64,000 bases of DNA from Phoronis australis (lineage: Eukaryota > Phoronida > Phoronidae), in the NCBI GenBank assembly GCA_002633005.1, contig NMRA01000174.1, positions 394,030 through 458,029 of the forward strand, given 5' to 3'. Of this stretch, positions 13,590-25,500 are shown piece after piece. The notes below the pieces were generated by a model. It did no database searches. It was not told where the DNA came from and was given only the letters and a program-made list of their open reading frames with translations. How positions within the stretch are numbered: the first letter of the stretch is position 1; every line of letters starts with the position of its first letter. A program made the position numbers and the translations under genes.

Positions 13590-13656
13590 TTTAAATTGTT
13601 AAAATAAGTCATGATTAGCTGTTTTTCACCTTAAAACAAATTGGATAAAAGGAAAA

Positions 13657-13662
13657 TTTATT
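13657..13662 (-). terminator. Candidate EFCAB2 polyadenylation signal
   Basis: AATAAA on the minus strand, about 350 bp beyond the EFCAB2 stop codon. This is a normal 3-prime UTR distance; no transcript end supports it here. Confidence 0.4.
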
Positions 13663-14009
13663 CACATTACAAGTATTTACACTTTTTACATAAATACAAC
13701 TGATCAAATGAACAACATTGTGCCATTCATTTTGGCATGCAGAGAACATACTCATATCAGAAAGGAATTGAGAGGTGATCTGTAAGTCTTCATCTACTAC
13801 ATGACAGTTTTTATACTTGGACATTAAGAACAACTTAATGTGACATAAATTTAAAGCGGCGAAGTTTAAAACAACATTTGATTGAAACAAAGCCAAACAT
13901 TTTCTTGCTTGAACAGGCTTGCCATGACGACATTTGGCGGAATACTCATGAGACGAGTTAGATAATCTATGTTATGAATGAGTTATTGCTGTGTGTTTAT
14001 CACCTAATT

Positions 14010-17000
14010 CTATGCTTCATCGATAGCCATGACCGACACATAGTCCTTATACAAGACAATTCCTTGATCTGGATCGAGAGCAGCTGATAACATTTCCTCC
14101 ATTTCTTCCTGTGCAAAAGGCTCACCTGCAATTGGAAGCCATGAGAAAACTTGACTTATTAGACACTCGGTTGAGATCTGCTAATCACAGTTGAAGATCT
14201 GCTAACATGCAGTTGAGCTCTGCTTAGGAGTTTTTATAAACTGGCTTGTCTCCATGCAAAGTCATGACGTGATGTCCTGTAGTCAGTTACCAGTATGTTG
14301 GGTGATTATCTAGGGCCCCGTTTCATCAAATGCGTGGTGTAAGCTAAGATGGTCTAATTTTGTTTTTTGTAGGCAAATAATTCATAAATGTGGTGTAGAA
14401 AGGTGGACACTGAATCTGAACTATAGTCACATTTACGTCAATAGCAGTGACTGTTAAAATGCCTTCAACCGTTCTTAGCTACAACCAAATTTACGACCTT
14501 TATTAAATTGGACCCCAGATTTGTTCATCAAAAATGCATGTTAATTCCAATGACAAACGTTTATCCAGATCGAAGCACATATTGAATTTCAGTTATGCTT
14601 AACTCAAGAAATAAGTTGTCGTGTTTTTCAAAACAATGATTTCTCATAATTTATGCTATTTTTAGAATCTCAGAATTAAAAAAATACATACCGAAAGTGA
14701 AAAGTTAAATGTTTCAGATCCTGCCTCCAAAGAATGATTTTGAGGTCTATGCAGTGCCATCTTTGAAAGCCATGGTTTTGGTTCATGTTTAGGGAGGGAA
14801 CTTTTTGTTTATTTTTAATAAGGCAAGTCAGCAACTATGGACTTCAACAGGGAGATTCACTCCAGTTTGAATATTGCTAATTTGGCTTGACCTAAACAGC
14901 ACTGTCTAGAAGCTGTAAACCCAAGTTCCGTCAAAGAAGTGAACTTTTGATTTAGACCACTCACTACTGTTAAAATTGATCTCAACTTGTTTCTTGCTCA
15001 GTTCAAAAATGATTTTTAAGGTTTTCAACGAACTGACAGTTCATTATTGCTTGAGACTATGATCAGCGCATAGATTGAAACGAGACACGACAACTTGTAG
15101 AGCCAGGTCTCAAGTATTAGCTAGCTACCAGTTCTTTCAAAGCCCTGAATCGCCCTCAAATTTGACTCGGGAACAATTTGAGACCAGTTTCATAACGGTA
15201 CGTTGTCCTAAAGTAGGTTACTATATTTCAAAGGCGGGTTTGTATCCACTCTAACACTTGACTGATAGATAAATGAATTTCAAAGTTCTATTCTTTGTTT
15301 AACTACCATTCTCACCTTCATCAGTCATATATTTGGTTAGTTCCTCCTGTGTTAAACTGCCTTTTCCTTCAGAGTCTAATACCTGGAAAGCCTTTAATAG
15401 CATACTCTCTGGAGCTGGTTTATACCTGAAAAACAGTACAAAAACAATGTCACCATGATAACATTTTAGTTATTGGAAACATCTATAAAGTAAAAATTCA
15501 AAGTCACAAAAATCGTTTTGGATCCACGGACAATATGTAAATGCTGCACTGGCCATCAGACTCATTACTGTAGTAATTGCTACCTATGATTAGTTTGACT
15601 AGATGAGACAGTTTCAACTCCCTATAGACAGAAAGCTAGTCCATTTCCTGGCCTAGACTGAAAATCATTATGTATGGCATAGAATATAAAAAACAGCATT
15701 GCGTTCACGATATGGAATCAATGGGGGTGGATTGAGCTGATGTAATAACATTGAATGCTAAAGATAGCATTGAATTGCCGTACAGTTGGCATTGAGTTTA
15801 TTAAATGGAACTGAATATACAATTTGATGTTTTTTGCAGATGGCAGCCCACACAGCTGAGTAGAATGGAGCAATACTGGTTAAGTGCCTTACTCAAGGAC
15901 ACAACCACATGACTGAAGAAGTCACAAAGAATGAACCCACAACTTTTTGGTTGGAAGTTTACCACACTAACTACTCAGTCAAATTGGCACTGAAGACAGG
16001 CTGTTTTTGTCACCTCCGGAACTGAAATAAATGTAAACAAATGGACAACACAGGCAGATTAAGAGGAAAGCCAGGTTCCAGAAAAATGATAGCATAAACC
16101 ATTTTTAGTGCTATCACATGCATCTCACTTTGGACATTATAGACAATGTAGTCGGGCCTCTCTATTCTAGCTGTGTGTTGTGTGCCTTGTTGTGTGCCTT
16201 TATGTGTTATGTTGATTCCCAAAATATGCACACAACACAAGAGAACATCAAGACTACATACCTCCTCTCCATCAACACCTTGGTCATCATGGGAAGAAAC
16301 TTTTCAAATCTGATGTAACCTGTTGGTTCATCCTCTTCAATCTAATGATAAAACAAAATATATTAACGTAATATAATACCACAATATTATCATACAAAAA
16401 TATAAAACAAAACGCAGTATGGCTAAGTAATAAGAATTGTTTTCTGTTAAAGGGGCATTTAAACTTTAACAAACTTCCCTCAATGATTATCCTTAGCATG
16501 ATGGCAATTGGCTACTACACCAAAGGAAATGAAAGTTCACCATGATTTATACAAAACGATTCTACTTTAGAAATGTTGACCAATCCTGTCAAACTTGAGG
16601 GCATTTTGTGGATGACCTAAAAGATTTTGATGAAAATCATTTTCTATCATGACATGGAAAGGTTTGAGACATACTTATTTTGTGTGGTTGAGTAACCTGG
16701 TTTATACTATGTGATCTTAATGAGTAAGTAGGAAATGTGTTTAGTGTAAACCCAAACCTCGTCGATAAATGCTGCCACCTATTGCCAGTTAAGTTGTTAG
16801 CTCTCCTGTATTGAGGGACTGTTTCTCTGAGTTTAGTCTTGTTCAGTCATTTATAATCTCAATAAAAGCATGTTTTGAACCACAGTCTGTCTTTGTCTAA
16901 TAACTAACAAAATGCAGTGACCTTTGAAACAAACCATGATAATACATACACAAAATATGAGACTGGCAAATCAGCTTAAGTTGCTATAAACAGCTCCTTC

Positions 17001-20000
17001 CATCAAAGAAACTAACTTTTGATTTAAACCACTTAGTACTAAAAGTGCTTGAGACCATACTTGTGGCATAAAACAGCCGACTGTGACAAGCCAGCTTATT
17101 GATCTATGGCAATAACTACCAGGTCTTGTTAACCTAGGAATTCGCATGATCTAAGTAGAAGGCAATTAGCACTCCAAGTTTTACTAGCAGTTCCAGGCAC
17201 CACATGAAATTTAATGATTCTGCAACTGAAAACTACTTCAAATTTGTTCTAATTGAGTTTGTACCTCCAAAATGACACTGCACAGAGCTTTGAGAGATAG
17301 TCTAAAGCCTCCTCAGTATCAAAAATGACTAAATATAGAGTAGGTGAAATGGCAAATGATTTAAAATTTCTTGTCAAATTTTCAAAACACATGCTCACTT
17401 CAACAAGCATATCTTGCAGTTCTGCTTCACTGGGACAACAGCTGAGTGACCTCACAATTGTTCCTACCTCCCTGAAAGATAAGGTAGACAACAAATGCAT
17501 TAAGTCATATAACAGTTGAAACTGTACAATTTGGAACAAGAGTATAGGCTAAAACTGCCATTTTTTCTATTTTCCAATGGATTATTACACTGCTACGCAA
17601 TGTTCAACATTGTAGCTAATGTCTTTGATGACCGCCTTTAACCACGCAACCATGCTAACAGCAAAATTATTTTTTATTTAAAAATGATATCTTGGTGAAA
17701 ATCTGTGCAAATTACAATGCAGCATTAGTGGCAGTACCTTAAAATCTTATATAACACCATCTTAAAGAACTATAAATACACATGAAGACAAAAGATTGAG
17801 AAAAAATAGCATTTCAAGTGATTGCACTATGTGGATAAAGTGGAATTAAAAACGGCTGAATTCTTGTTTGAGGACAGCAACCTAGATCTTTTAAGTGGAT
17901 GTGGTAATGTATTAAACTTAAAAAAATACTGGGACAGAGACTTTTAACAAAATTTTATACTAGGTAAGTATTTTTTTAAAACTGTAATAAATAGAAACTC
18001 TGTGATAATGGAAAATAGACGTAATTCAAGGAATAAGAGATTTCCAATGGAATTCTCATTTCAGATGCAGATAACATGATTCCAATATTTTTGGTCGTTA
18101 ATTACTAAATTTATTAATAAAACCCATCAAATTCAACACTACAACAAATTAATCAATGATCCTTGTGCAGCAGACGTGTTCAAGAAGTTGTCCATTAAGG
18201 CAGTACTTGTTCATTTTCTTTTTTGAAGAGACATAAACATAGCGTGCAACAAGTTATCAGGAAAACAGCAGGGGCACAATTTAGATAATTTTTATGCCAA
18301 TTACCAAGTAAAATGGATTTTGTTAAAAAAAACTGAAAATAATGAATTTTATACATGCAAAAGCATAGTTTTCTGTTTTTAGAAACATAAAACCAGGGTC
18401 TCCATATAAATCCACCTTCTGTGAAAACACTAATCATTTGATTTAGGCCACTTGCTGGTGTAAAACTGTTTTTGACCTGTTCCTAACTCACTAGAGTTAA
18501 AACACGACAAGATCATTTGCAGTAAGTAAAACTGCTAACTTTCCAACAACAGTACTTACCTCACATCAACTGTTTTATTGGATTCATGGTCAAAAATATC
18601 AAAGGCAGCTGTTATCTTAGCTTGGATTTCAGCCACCATATTTTCTACAAAAAATATTAAATACTACAGTAAACTGTCAGTCACTTTTCTAATGCAACAC
18701 AATTTTCTTTTTACACACACTTGTTTTCTGAACACTCATTGTGTAACAAATCCAAATTTTGCATATAATAAAGATACAATGTATCACTAACCACAAGAAC
18801 ATTGAACTTGCTTACCAGGAAAGAAAACTGTTCATAAAAAACTTGTTTATGACAAAAGAAATTTTGTTCATAACAAAAAATACAATGCCTGGGCAACTTA
18901 ATAATTGTGTTCATGAGAAAGACACTTTGTTTGTGGGAACACTTGAGTGGTTCATGACAGAAGAGAACTCGCTATTCTCACTATGCAAATTAAGACTTCA
19001 GACAGCGGCAGGGTGCTATAGGTTGCACATACCAAATCTGAATATCTGGAAGATCTGACAAATTTGGTATGTCATTGTCAGGACTGTGTAAACCTTACTG
19101 AAATCGTTTTGTGAGTCAGATTCCCAAAGATTATAAAATATATATTCCCTAAAGTAGATGATGGCCGTTATCATTCATCAAGACGAAGTATTTGACACCC
19201 ACATTGGACATGCTATTATCACTGATCTGAACAGGCCTTTCCAGGTGGAGTTATGAAACATGGCAATTTGGTGGAACTTTTGGACAGATAACCAAATCAG
19301 CTGAGCTGAATATTACAGCTATCTACCACAAAACTTGGACATGTTTTGAGGAAGAAAAACTGTATAGTTAAATTTTCATGAGAAATTCAAACTGTGTTTG
19401 GCTACAAAAGGGCAAAAAAATGACATCAGACATCTTAATTTTTCAGGCAATTCTTATCTTAATGCTGTCAGATTAATGTACTACGAAGACTAATCAAGCA
19501 GAAGGACTTATGTTTTTCTGACCCTTCGGACGGTCCATCATGGCAATATAATGTTATGTACCACAGAAATATACAAAAAAAATCGTAAATAATTTTCAGT
19601 TTGATTTCAAGTGCAAAGATTTGATCACATTCATTGAAGGTGAGCCTGAGCCTGAGGATGACATGTAGTTAAAGGCGAAGGCAACCTTCTTTCATGTCAT
19701 TTTGAGCTAAAATTAGGTTGGTTGGTNNNNNNNNAAACATAAAACCAGGGTCTCCATATAAATCCACCTTCTGTGAAAACACTAATCGTTTGATTTAGGC
19801 CACTTGCTGGTGTAAAACTGTTTTTGACCTGTTCCTAACTCATTAGAGTTAAAACACGACAAGATCATTTGCAGTAAGTAAAACTGCTAACTTTCCAACA
19901 ACAGTACTTACCTCACATCAACTGTTTTATTGGATTCATGGTCAAAAATATCAAAGGCAGCTGTTATCTTAGCTTGGATTTCAGCCACCATATTTTCTAC

Positions 20001-21886
20001 AAAAAACATTAAATACTACAGTAAACTGTCAGTTGGGCAGCCAGCCTTCCTCTCTCTCACCAACCACATATTCTCACTGACAGCATCCTTTACTCATGAA
20101 CACTTTTCTAATGCAACACAATTTTCTTTTTACACACGCTTGTTTTCTGAACACTCATTGTGTAACAAATCCAAATTTTGCATATAATAAAGATACAATG
20201 TATCACTAACCACAAGAACATTGAACTTGCTTACCAGAAAAGAAAACTGTTCATAAAAAACTTGTTTATGACAAAAGAAATTTTGTTCATAACAAAAAAT
20301 ACAATGCCTGGCAACTTAATAATTGTGTTCATGAGAAAGACACTTTGTTTGTGGGAACACTTGAGTGGTTCATGACAGAAGAGAACTCGCTATTCTAGAC
20401 TTCAGACAGCGGCAGGGTGCTATAGGTTGCACATACCAAATCTGAATATCTGGAAGATCTGACAAATTTGGTATGTCATTGTCAGGACTCTGTAAACCTT
20501 ACTGAAATCGTTTTGTGAGTCGGATTACCAAAGATTATAAAATATATATTCCCTAAAGTAGATGATGGCCGTTATCATTCATCAAGACGAAGTATTTGAC
20601 ACCCACATTGGACATGCTATTATCACTGATCTGAACAGGCCTTTCCAGGTGTGAGTTATGAAACATGGCAATTTGGTGGAACTTTTGGACAGATAACCAT
20701 ATCAGCTGATCTGAATATTACAGCTATCTACCACAAAACTTGGACATGTTTTGAGGAAGAAAAACTGTATACTATTAGTTAAATTTTCATGAGAAATTCA
20801 AACTGTGTTTGGCTACAAAAGGGCAAAAAATGACATCAGACATCTTAATTTTTCAGGCAATTCTTATCTTAATGCTGTCAGATTAATGTACTACGAAGAC
20901 TAATCAAGCAGAAGGACTTATGTTTTTCTGACCCTTCGGACGGTCCATCACGGCAATATAATGTTATGTACCACAGAAATAGACAAAAAAAATCGTAAAT
21001 AATTTTCAGTTTGATTTCAAGTGCAAAGATTTGATCACATTCATTGAAGGTGAGCCTGAGCCTGAGGATGACATGTAGTTAAGCCATTTATTAACTGTGA
21101 TAGCCATTGTCTTTGTTATGCTGCCAACATCAAAATATTTATCTCTTATCTCTCTAGGCTGACTTCACACTCGCAGTCGAGGATCCTGAAGTGGAGCATG
21201 TTACAAATTAAAGTGCAGTGGTGAGGCGTGTATGTATAAGAGCCTAGTGTGAGGGTGCAGTGTGCAATGATAACTAATACGAGAGGAGGGCTGTCTGGAT
21301 GTGATCCAGAGAGGCAGCACAATGTGAGCTGGTAAATTATTCTAGGAGACTGTTGTGGAGGGTAAGGAGGAATTTTGGAGGTATGCTGTGCGGCACTGAG
21401 GAGTCATGAAGTACATGCTGAGGCATCTGCATGTAGGAGTGCTAATGAAGGGATATAAGTAGGTGGATAGTTTCACAGAATGGGGAGAGTTTGGAGAGGC
21501 AGGATTCAATTCAAGGGTTTGCCAGTTTAGTGATTCAATCATTTGTGTGACTGATGAAATGTTATTATATATGTTCAGGGTAAATCTTGCAGCTCGTCGC
21601 TGCACCATTTCAATCTTGTTAATAGGGGGTTTTGTGTGGGTTGACCATACTAGTGGCAGTGTTGAGCAGTACTCCACTCTCTCGACTCTCTACTACTACT
21701 AGTAACTTTTGGTCGGACTATAGTGGCATAAGCTGTTTTCTGAGGGGTATGTCGAATTTTGAATCTAATAAACAAAACAGACGTCTTTTTTAACACTTTT
21801 AAAATGTCACGACCACTTTTTCGGACACCAGATATGAGAAACAATTCAGTGTGCTCACCCGCATTTTCCTTTGCCTCGTCCGCCAT
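14010..21886 (-). CDS. EFCAB2: EFCAB2 / dynein regulatory complex subunit 8 (EF-hand protein), complete
   Basis: A small calmodulin-like EF-hand protein of the nexin-dynein regulatory complex in motile cilia. Coding exons (5-prime to 3-prime): 21859-21886, 19912-19996 (identical alternative copy 18560-18644), 17399-17471, 16262-16341, 15316-15425, 14010-14125. All have GT-AG borders, phases agree, and the sum is 492 bp, or 163 aa; I recall about 162 aa for human. The start MADEAKENA is followed by EF-hand 1 (FDIFDHESNKTVDVRE), the EVGTIVRSLSCCPSEAEL helix, TGYIRFEKFLPMM, EF-hand 3 (QVLDSEGKGSLTQEEL) and EF-hand 4 (ALDPDQGIVLYKDYVSVM), ending MAIDEA. The near-identical family length and the GEPFAQEEMEEMLSAA block make the identification secure. 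Introns hold a LINE fragment, MITEs and a SINE-like element. It is divergent from the hnRNP U gene. Confidence 0.95.
14911..15253. mobile_element. MITE with inverted ends (family A), in EFCAB2 intron 5
   Basis: It starts near AGCTGTAAACCCAAGTTCCG, continues with AACTTTTGATTTAGACCAC, and ends with a reverse-complement-like GCGGGTTTGTATCCACT. The same internal landmarks (a TGATCAGCGCATA-type string, then CAAAGCCCTGAA) occur in the copy at 61149-61491. Confidence 0.65.
15838..15985. mobile_element. SINE-like repeat fragment in EFCAB2 intron 4
   Basis: The layout is AAGTGCCTTACTCAAGGACACAAC, then a degenerate anchor, then CACACTAACTACTCAG. This is the common antisense tRNA-like head of marine invertebrate SINEs (GTGCCTT-CCCAAGGACACAA...CCCTAACCACT). 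It is old and degenerate. A related segment lies at about 49225-49430. Confidence 0.4.
16983..17080. repeat. Partial family A MITE (one end)
   Basis: GCTATAAACAGCTCC, a CATCAAAGAAACTAACTTTTG-type stretch and TTTAAACCACTTAGTA match the left end of the family A elements. The right terminus is not evident, so this is a truncated or decayed copy within EFCAB2 intron 3. Confidence 0.5.
18383..19672. repeat. Direct repeat copy 1 carrying EFCAB2 exon 2
   Basis: 1290 bp, near-identical to 19735-21082 across an 8-N assembly gap and 54 bp of unique sequence. It contains a full copy of EFCAB2 exon 2 (18560-18644, identical over 85 bp) with both splice sites. Differences are scattered substitutions, a 67 bp insertion in the other copy (20034-20100) and a deletion of about 14 bp near 20396. 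The first 100 bp resembles a family A MITE end. Confidence 0.92.
19727..19734. other. Assembly gap (8 N)
   Basis: Eight N bases sit directly at the start of the second copy of the 1.3 kb repeat. A join placed exactly at a repeat border is what two overlapping haplotype contigs would leave. Confidence 0.99.
19735..21082. repeat. Direct repeat copy 2 carrying EFCAB2 exon 2
   Basis: The partner of 18383-19672. Exon 2 lies at 19912-19996, with acceptor TTTTGTAG and donor GTAAGTACTG on the minus strand. A 67 bp pyrimidine-rich insertion at 20034-20100 is absent from copy 1. Only one of the two exon copies can be spliced in while keeping frame, since 85 is not a multiple of three. Confidence 0.92.
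21342..21690 (-). mobile_element. Fragment of non-LTR retrotransposon reverse transcriptase
   Basis: On the minus strand the frame reads EYCSTLPLVWSTHTKPPINK, then IEMVQRRAARFTLN and MIESLNWQTLE. This is the conserved segment just after the reverse transcriptase catalytic core in CR1/L2-type LINEs. It then decays. It sits in EFCAB2 intron 1 in sense with the gene and has no intact ORF. Confidence 0.75.
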
Positions 21887-22522
21887 GTTGTTAGACTGGT
21901 TGCTCGGGTTCTCAGACGGAAAATAACGACAGTGCCCGGCATCGTACGAAGAGTTCAATTGTAATCTTATTTTTGATTGGATACTATTGTCGATTGAAAA
22001 TATTCGTGGTTTTCTGATTTTTGTACATTATAAAAACCTAAAGATGCGTTCGTATTAATTAAGACGACAGTTTTTACATCTTAATTAACGTTTTTGACAA
22101 TTTATTTACGATAAAAGGATATTTTCCTAAAGAAACATTTCGCGCCTTTGCACATTTGTCCAATGAAATTCTTTATAAAGAAACAGATTTGGACGCGTTA
22201 CTAAAATTGTTTGGAGTTTTTAAGACATATTGGGTTCACAAAATGCACTTGTTTAATGCTCGTATTTGGTTTGAGAATTTTTAACTGCTAAACGTACTAA
22301 GGATTGTTCCTTTCTTGAAATGAAAATAATTCGAGTTATACTTTCGTTTTGAGTGAACCATTAAGTTCGCCATCTTGAAAATTTGCCGGGTAGTCGAGAA
22401 ATTTGTGTTGCGTTTTTTTGTTGAAAGCAACCCTTGACAGCAAGAGTTACAACCGAAGTTTCACCTTCCGGTGTTTTAGTAACATTTTCTGAACGTTTTG
22501 TTTTAAAATTCAATCGGCGAAA
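21887..22522. promoter_or_regulatory. Bidirectional promoter region between EFCAB2 and the hnRNP U gene
   Basis: 636 bp separate the two divergent start codons, so this must hold both 5-prime UTRs and core promoters. Visible candidate sites are a YY1-type CGCCATCTTG at 22368-22377, an ETS-type CTTCCGG at 22465-22471 and a CCAAT at 22160-22164. A second YY1-like ATGGCGG overlaps the EFCAB2 start codon. No TATA box is obvious. YY1 plus ETS without TATA is typical of housekeeping promoters. The sites are short and were matched by eye. Confidence 0.55.
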
Positions 22523-25500
22523 ATGAGTGACGTTGATCCAGCGAAGTTAAAGGTTGCAGAGCTCAAGGAATTGTTGAAAGAACGTGGTCTTGACACAAAA
22601 GGCAAAAAAGACCAACTGGTTAAAAGGTTAAAAAATGCTCTCAGTCGTGAGGCAGGCGATGAAGGTATGGACTTTTGAAGCAAGGAATTTATATTTGTTT
22701 CGAACGTTGTTTTTCGATAACCTAACTCTTGATTTTTTGCAGAATTTGTTGTTTTCGAGTTATCTCCCCTGATAGTAAAATTTTCATCTGGTTGGCCAAT
22801 GTCCTGAAATTGTTCAGGATTGGGATTTTTTTGTTCTTGTTGCTTGGTATGTTTTTGTGTGGAAATCAGATAAAAAATTAAACATCACATTTTCAGATAA
22901 TGGCACGGATGGGGAAACATCCATGGACGCCTCCCAGCTGGAAGCTTCCCAGGAGGTCACAGATGAGGAGGTGGAATCCCCAGTCAAGACAACACCTCCC
23001 GAGGAGTTAGAGCCCATTCCCCAAGAGGCTGAGCCTGAACCTGAGCAGGAGCCTGAGCAGGAGCCTGAGCAGGAGGAGACAACTCCAGCAGTAGAGGAGC
23101 AGGTACCCGCTGAAGAAGAAGGAAAGGAATGTGCTCCTGCCCAGCAGGAAGAGGTTGGACAGGAAGCTGTTGTGGAAAATGAACCAGAACCTGAGGCTGA
23201 GACTGAAAAGGCTGGAATGGAAGCTGAGCCTGTCGTGAGTTCATATTTGAAGTGGTGGTTTTTAACTGGCATGCTTTTGAGATTCGTCAGATAGTCGGTT
23301 TTGCAGTGTAATTTGCAATAAATGTTGTCATTAAAGCTATTTGTAGCTCAGAAAAGTAAAGTTAACCTATAAGGTTTAATGGTGCTTCATTATACATTTT
23401 CATTTGGAATTTTTTTACAACTTTCAGGAAGAACCCAAACAAGAAGAGGAAGGTGGCGACCAGCCGATGGAAAGTGAGACTAAGGTATAATTTTGAATTG
23501 TATGCAACCAAATCTTCCATCTAGGTCCTGAAATATTCTAGTATTGGGTGCTCATTCGTTGATATGATATACTTAGATGCCTTTAGAATGTGATTTCAGT
23601 AGTTAATATATCTGTGCCTTGCATGGCAATCCCTGGTACTTTTCAAAATTCATCATGTGTAAAGGTGCCTGTCACCATCTTAAAAGGGGTTGAATTTGTG
23701 GGAAATATTCAGTTACGTGTTCATTTTTGCAGGGTGATGAAGAGGCAGCGGAGGGGGCTGAAATGGACCAGGACTTTGTTGTCAAAGATGAGGTGACTGG
23801 GGACGATGACCGTAAGTGTCACTGTTAAAGATGCATTTACTCAGATGTCAGTTGCCGCGTATAATTCAGATATCACTGCGAATGTTAAAACATCAAGGAA
23901 TGGTAACCACACTGGTATTGTCATAGTTAAAGTGATACCTTATGTAAACTGAATGGTAACCACACTGGTATTGTCATAGTTAAAGTGGTACCTTATGTAA
24001 ACTGAATGAGTTTCTTTTACTGTTGTTACATAGCCTTGCATTAAGTTATTTCTTGTTCACCATATCACTGTGTCTTCTCTGACAAGGTTCACATTTTGAA
24101 TTGTCGCCTATACTTTCTGCTTGCCATCCAGGCCACGACAGACGGAAACGCTCACGCTCGCGATCACCCCGCGACCGACACCGCCGGTCACGGTCAAGGT
24201 CGCCCAAACAACGCCGAAGGTATGAGAGAGGAAGGTGTGTGCTTGCTTTTGTAGTTCTTTCTCTCACATCTTTATAACACCCCTGTCTCTGATAGTGTCT
24301 TCCTGATTCTTATTTAGTATCTTTTGTGTGTGTGTTAAATGTAGTTTCACTAATTATAGTTTCTTTTTATAGGTTATCCCCAGTCAGTCTTGCTGGGTTT
24401 TCATAGACTAACATTCAATTCACCTGCTTATGGGTAGGTTTGTGATTTGGTGCATTAATGTTTAGTACAAATCTCAGGGTTTTAGATACGTTGAGAAACA
24501 AATGTCTCGATGTCTCTAAATTGGCATATACTTTGTTATTCATCCTGAATTTCTGATGCGCTTTTAACATCTGAGTCACCTGGCTCATGAGTGTCAATTC
24601 TCCCAATCCAGTGGCAAGCTCGTGATTTCATAAGCAATGCTTATCATTTCATCATTAGCTAAAAATGCTGGGCATTCCTGATATTTGAGAGGAACTTGAA
24701 CGCTTTAAAAGGGAACAGTTCAGTTTGTCTGACAAAAATGATGACGGCGCTGAAGTGGATCAAGTATTTGTGGCTGTGATGTGCTAAATAGCCCAGTGTT
24801 CATTTGTTTCGGTTGTACTGGTCAGCAGAATGGACGGGATTTAAGTAAAGTAAATTTCTGTGAAACTTTTGATGAATTATTTTTCATTGGGAAAAATGTG
24901 GAATAATTACTGACCTCAAAACAATGTAATCAGTGGAAGATTCTGCGATAATTGCTTTTCATGTCAGGCGCATCGTGGCGACCTTTGCAGCTTACAGGTA
25001 GCATTTGAGTGCAGGTAACATGTAATGGATGAATGGCTGGACTTGTGGATTGGCAACGGGGCTTATTCTTGTTTTATTAGCATTGAACCTGGGATTTGTA
25101 CTTTGATGTTTTCCTTTGAAGTTTATCAGGAAGACAAAACTGCTGTTAGCTGGTACTCCCATTAGGAATGTTAACTGAAACCTCTGCTCAGTTTGTCCAT
25201 TTTCTAACTAAGCTACAGTGTGTGTCGTAGTTGTGTCGGTCTGACCTAATGGGATAAGTGTCCATTTCCTTTACTCAAGGTCGTAGCTTCGAATCCTGCT
25301 GGACCACACTGCTAGACCTTTAAATCGGGTCCCCAGCTCCTCAGCTGGGTTTTAACTAAAGAAATAATTACCGGTGGTACACATACAGGCCACGCATGTG
25401 GGCCCATTGCACTGATCCATTTTTAAGCTTTAGTAATGCATAGTTAAAACCAAGCTTAGGAGGTGAGGCCTGACTCAAGGGTCTTGCAGTGTGCCTCAGT

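Larger units (their letters stand above)
8646..13656. other. Intergenic region with LINE, SINE and microsatellite
   Basis: No gene was recognised between the Myb/SANT-like relic and the EFCAB2 3-prime end. It contains a LINE tail (10216-10593), a tRNA-derived SINE (about 10905-11025), a CA-rich run (10845-10876), a 52 bp tandem repeat (13479-13589) and a short segment at 9083-9150 that recurs at 52083-52152. The remaining open frames show no conservation I recognise. Confidence 0.5.

Noticed and set aside
14010-21886. Calmodulin or centrin instead of EFCAB2
   Set aside because: The spacing of EF-hands, the GEPFAQEEMEEMLSAA block and the MAIDEA end match EFCAB2/DRC8 and not calmodulin.
22420-22431. 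GTTGAAAGCAAC, considered as an RFX X-box for the ciliary gene EFCAB2
   Set aside because: The left half departs from GTNRCC and it lies nearer the hnRNP U start; support is too weak.
22814-23272. Long open frames antisense to hnRNP U exon 2
   Set aside because: They are shadows of a Glu/Pro-rich repetitive coding exon; the plus-strand frame has proper splice sites and family context.
24220-24240. Alternative later donor for hnRNP U exon 5 after TATGAGAGAGGAAG
   Set aside because: It would leave the wrong phase for exon 6; the GTATGA donor at 24220 fits.
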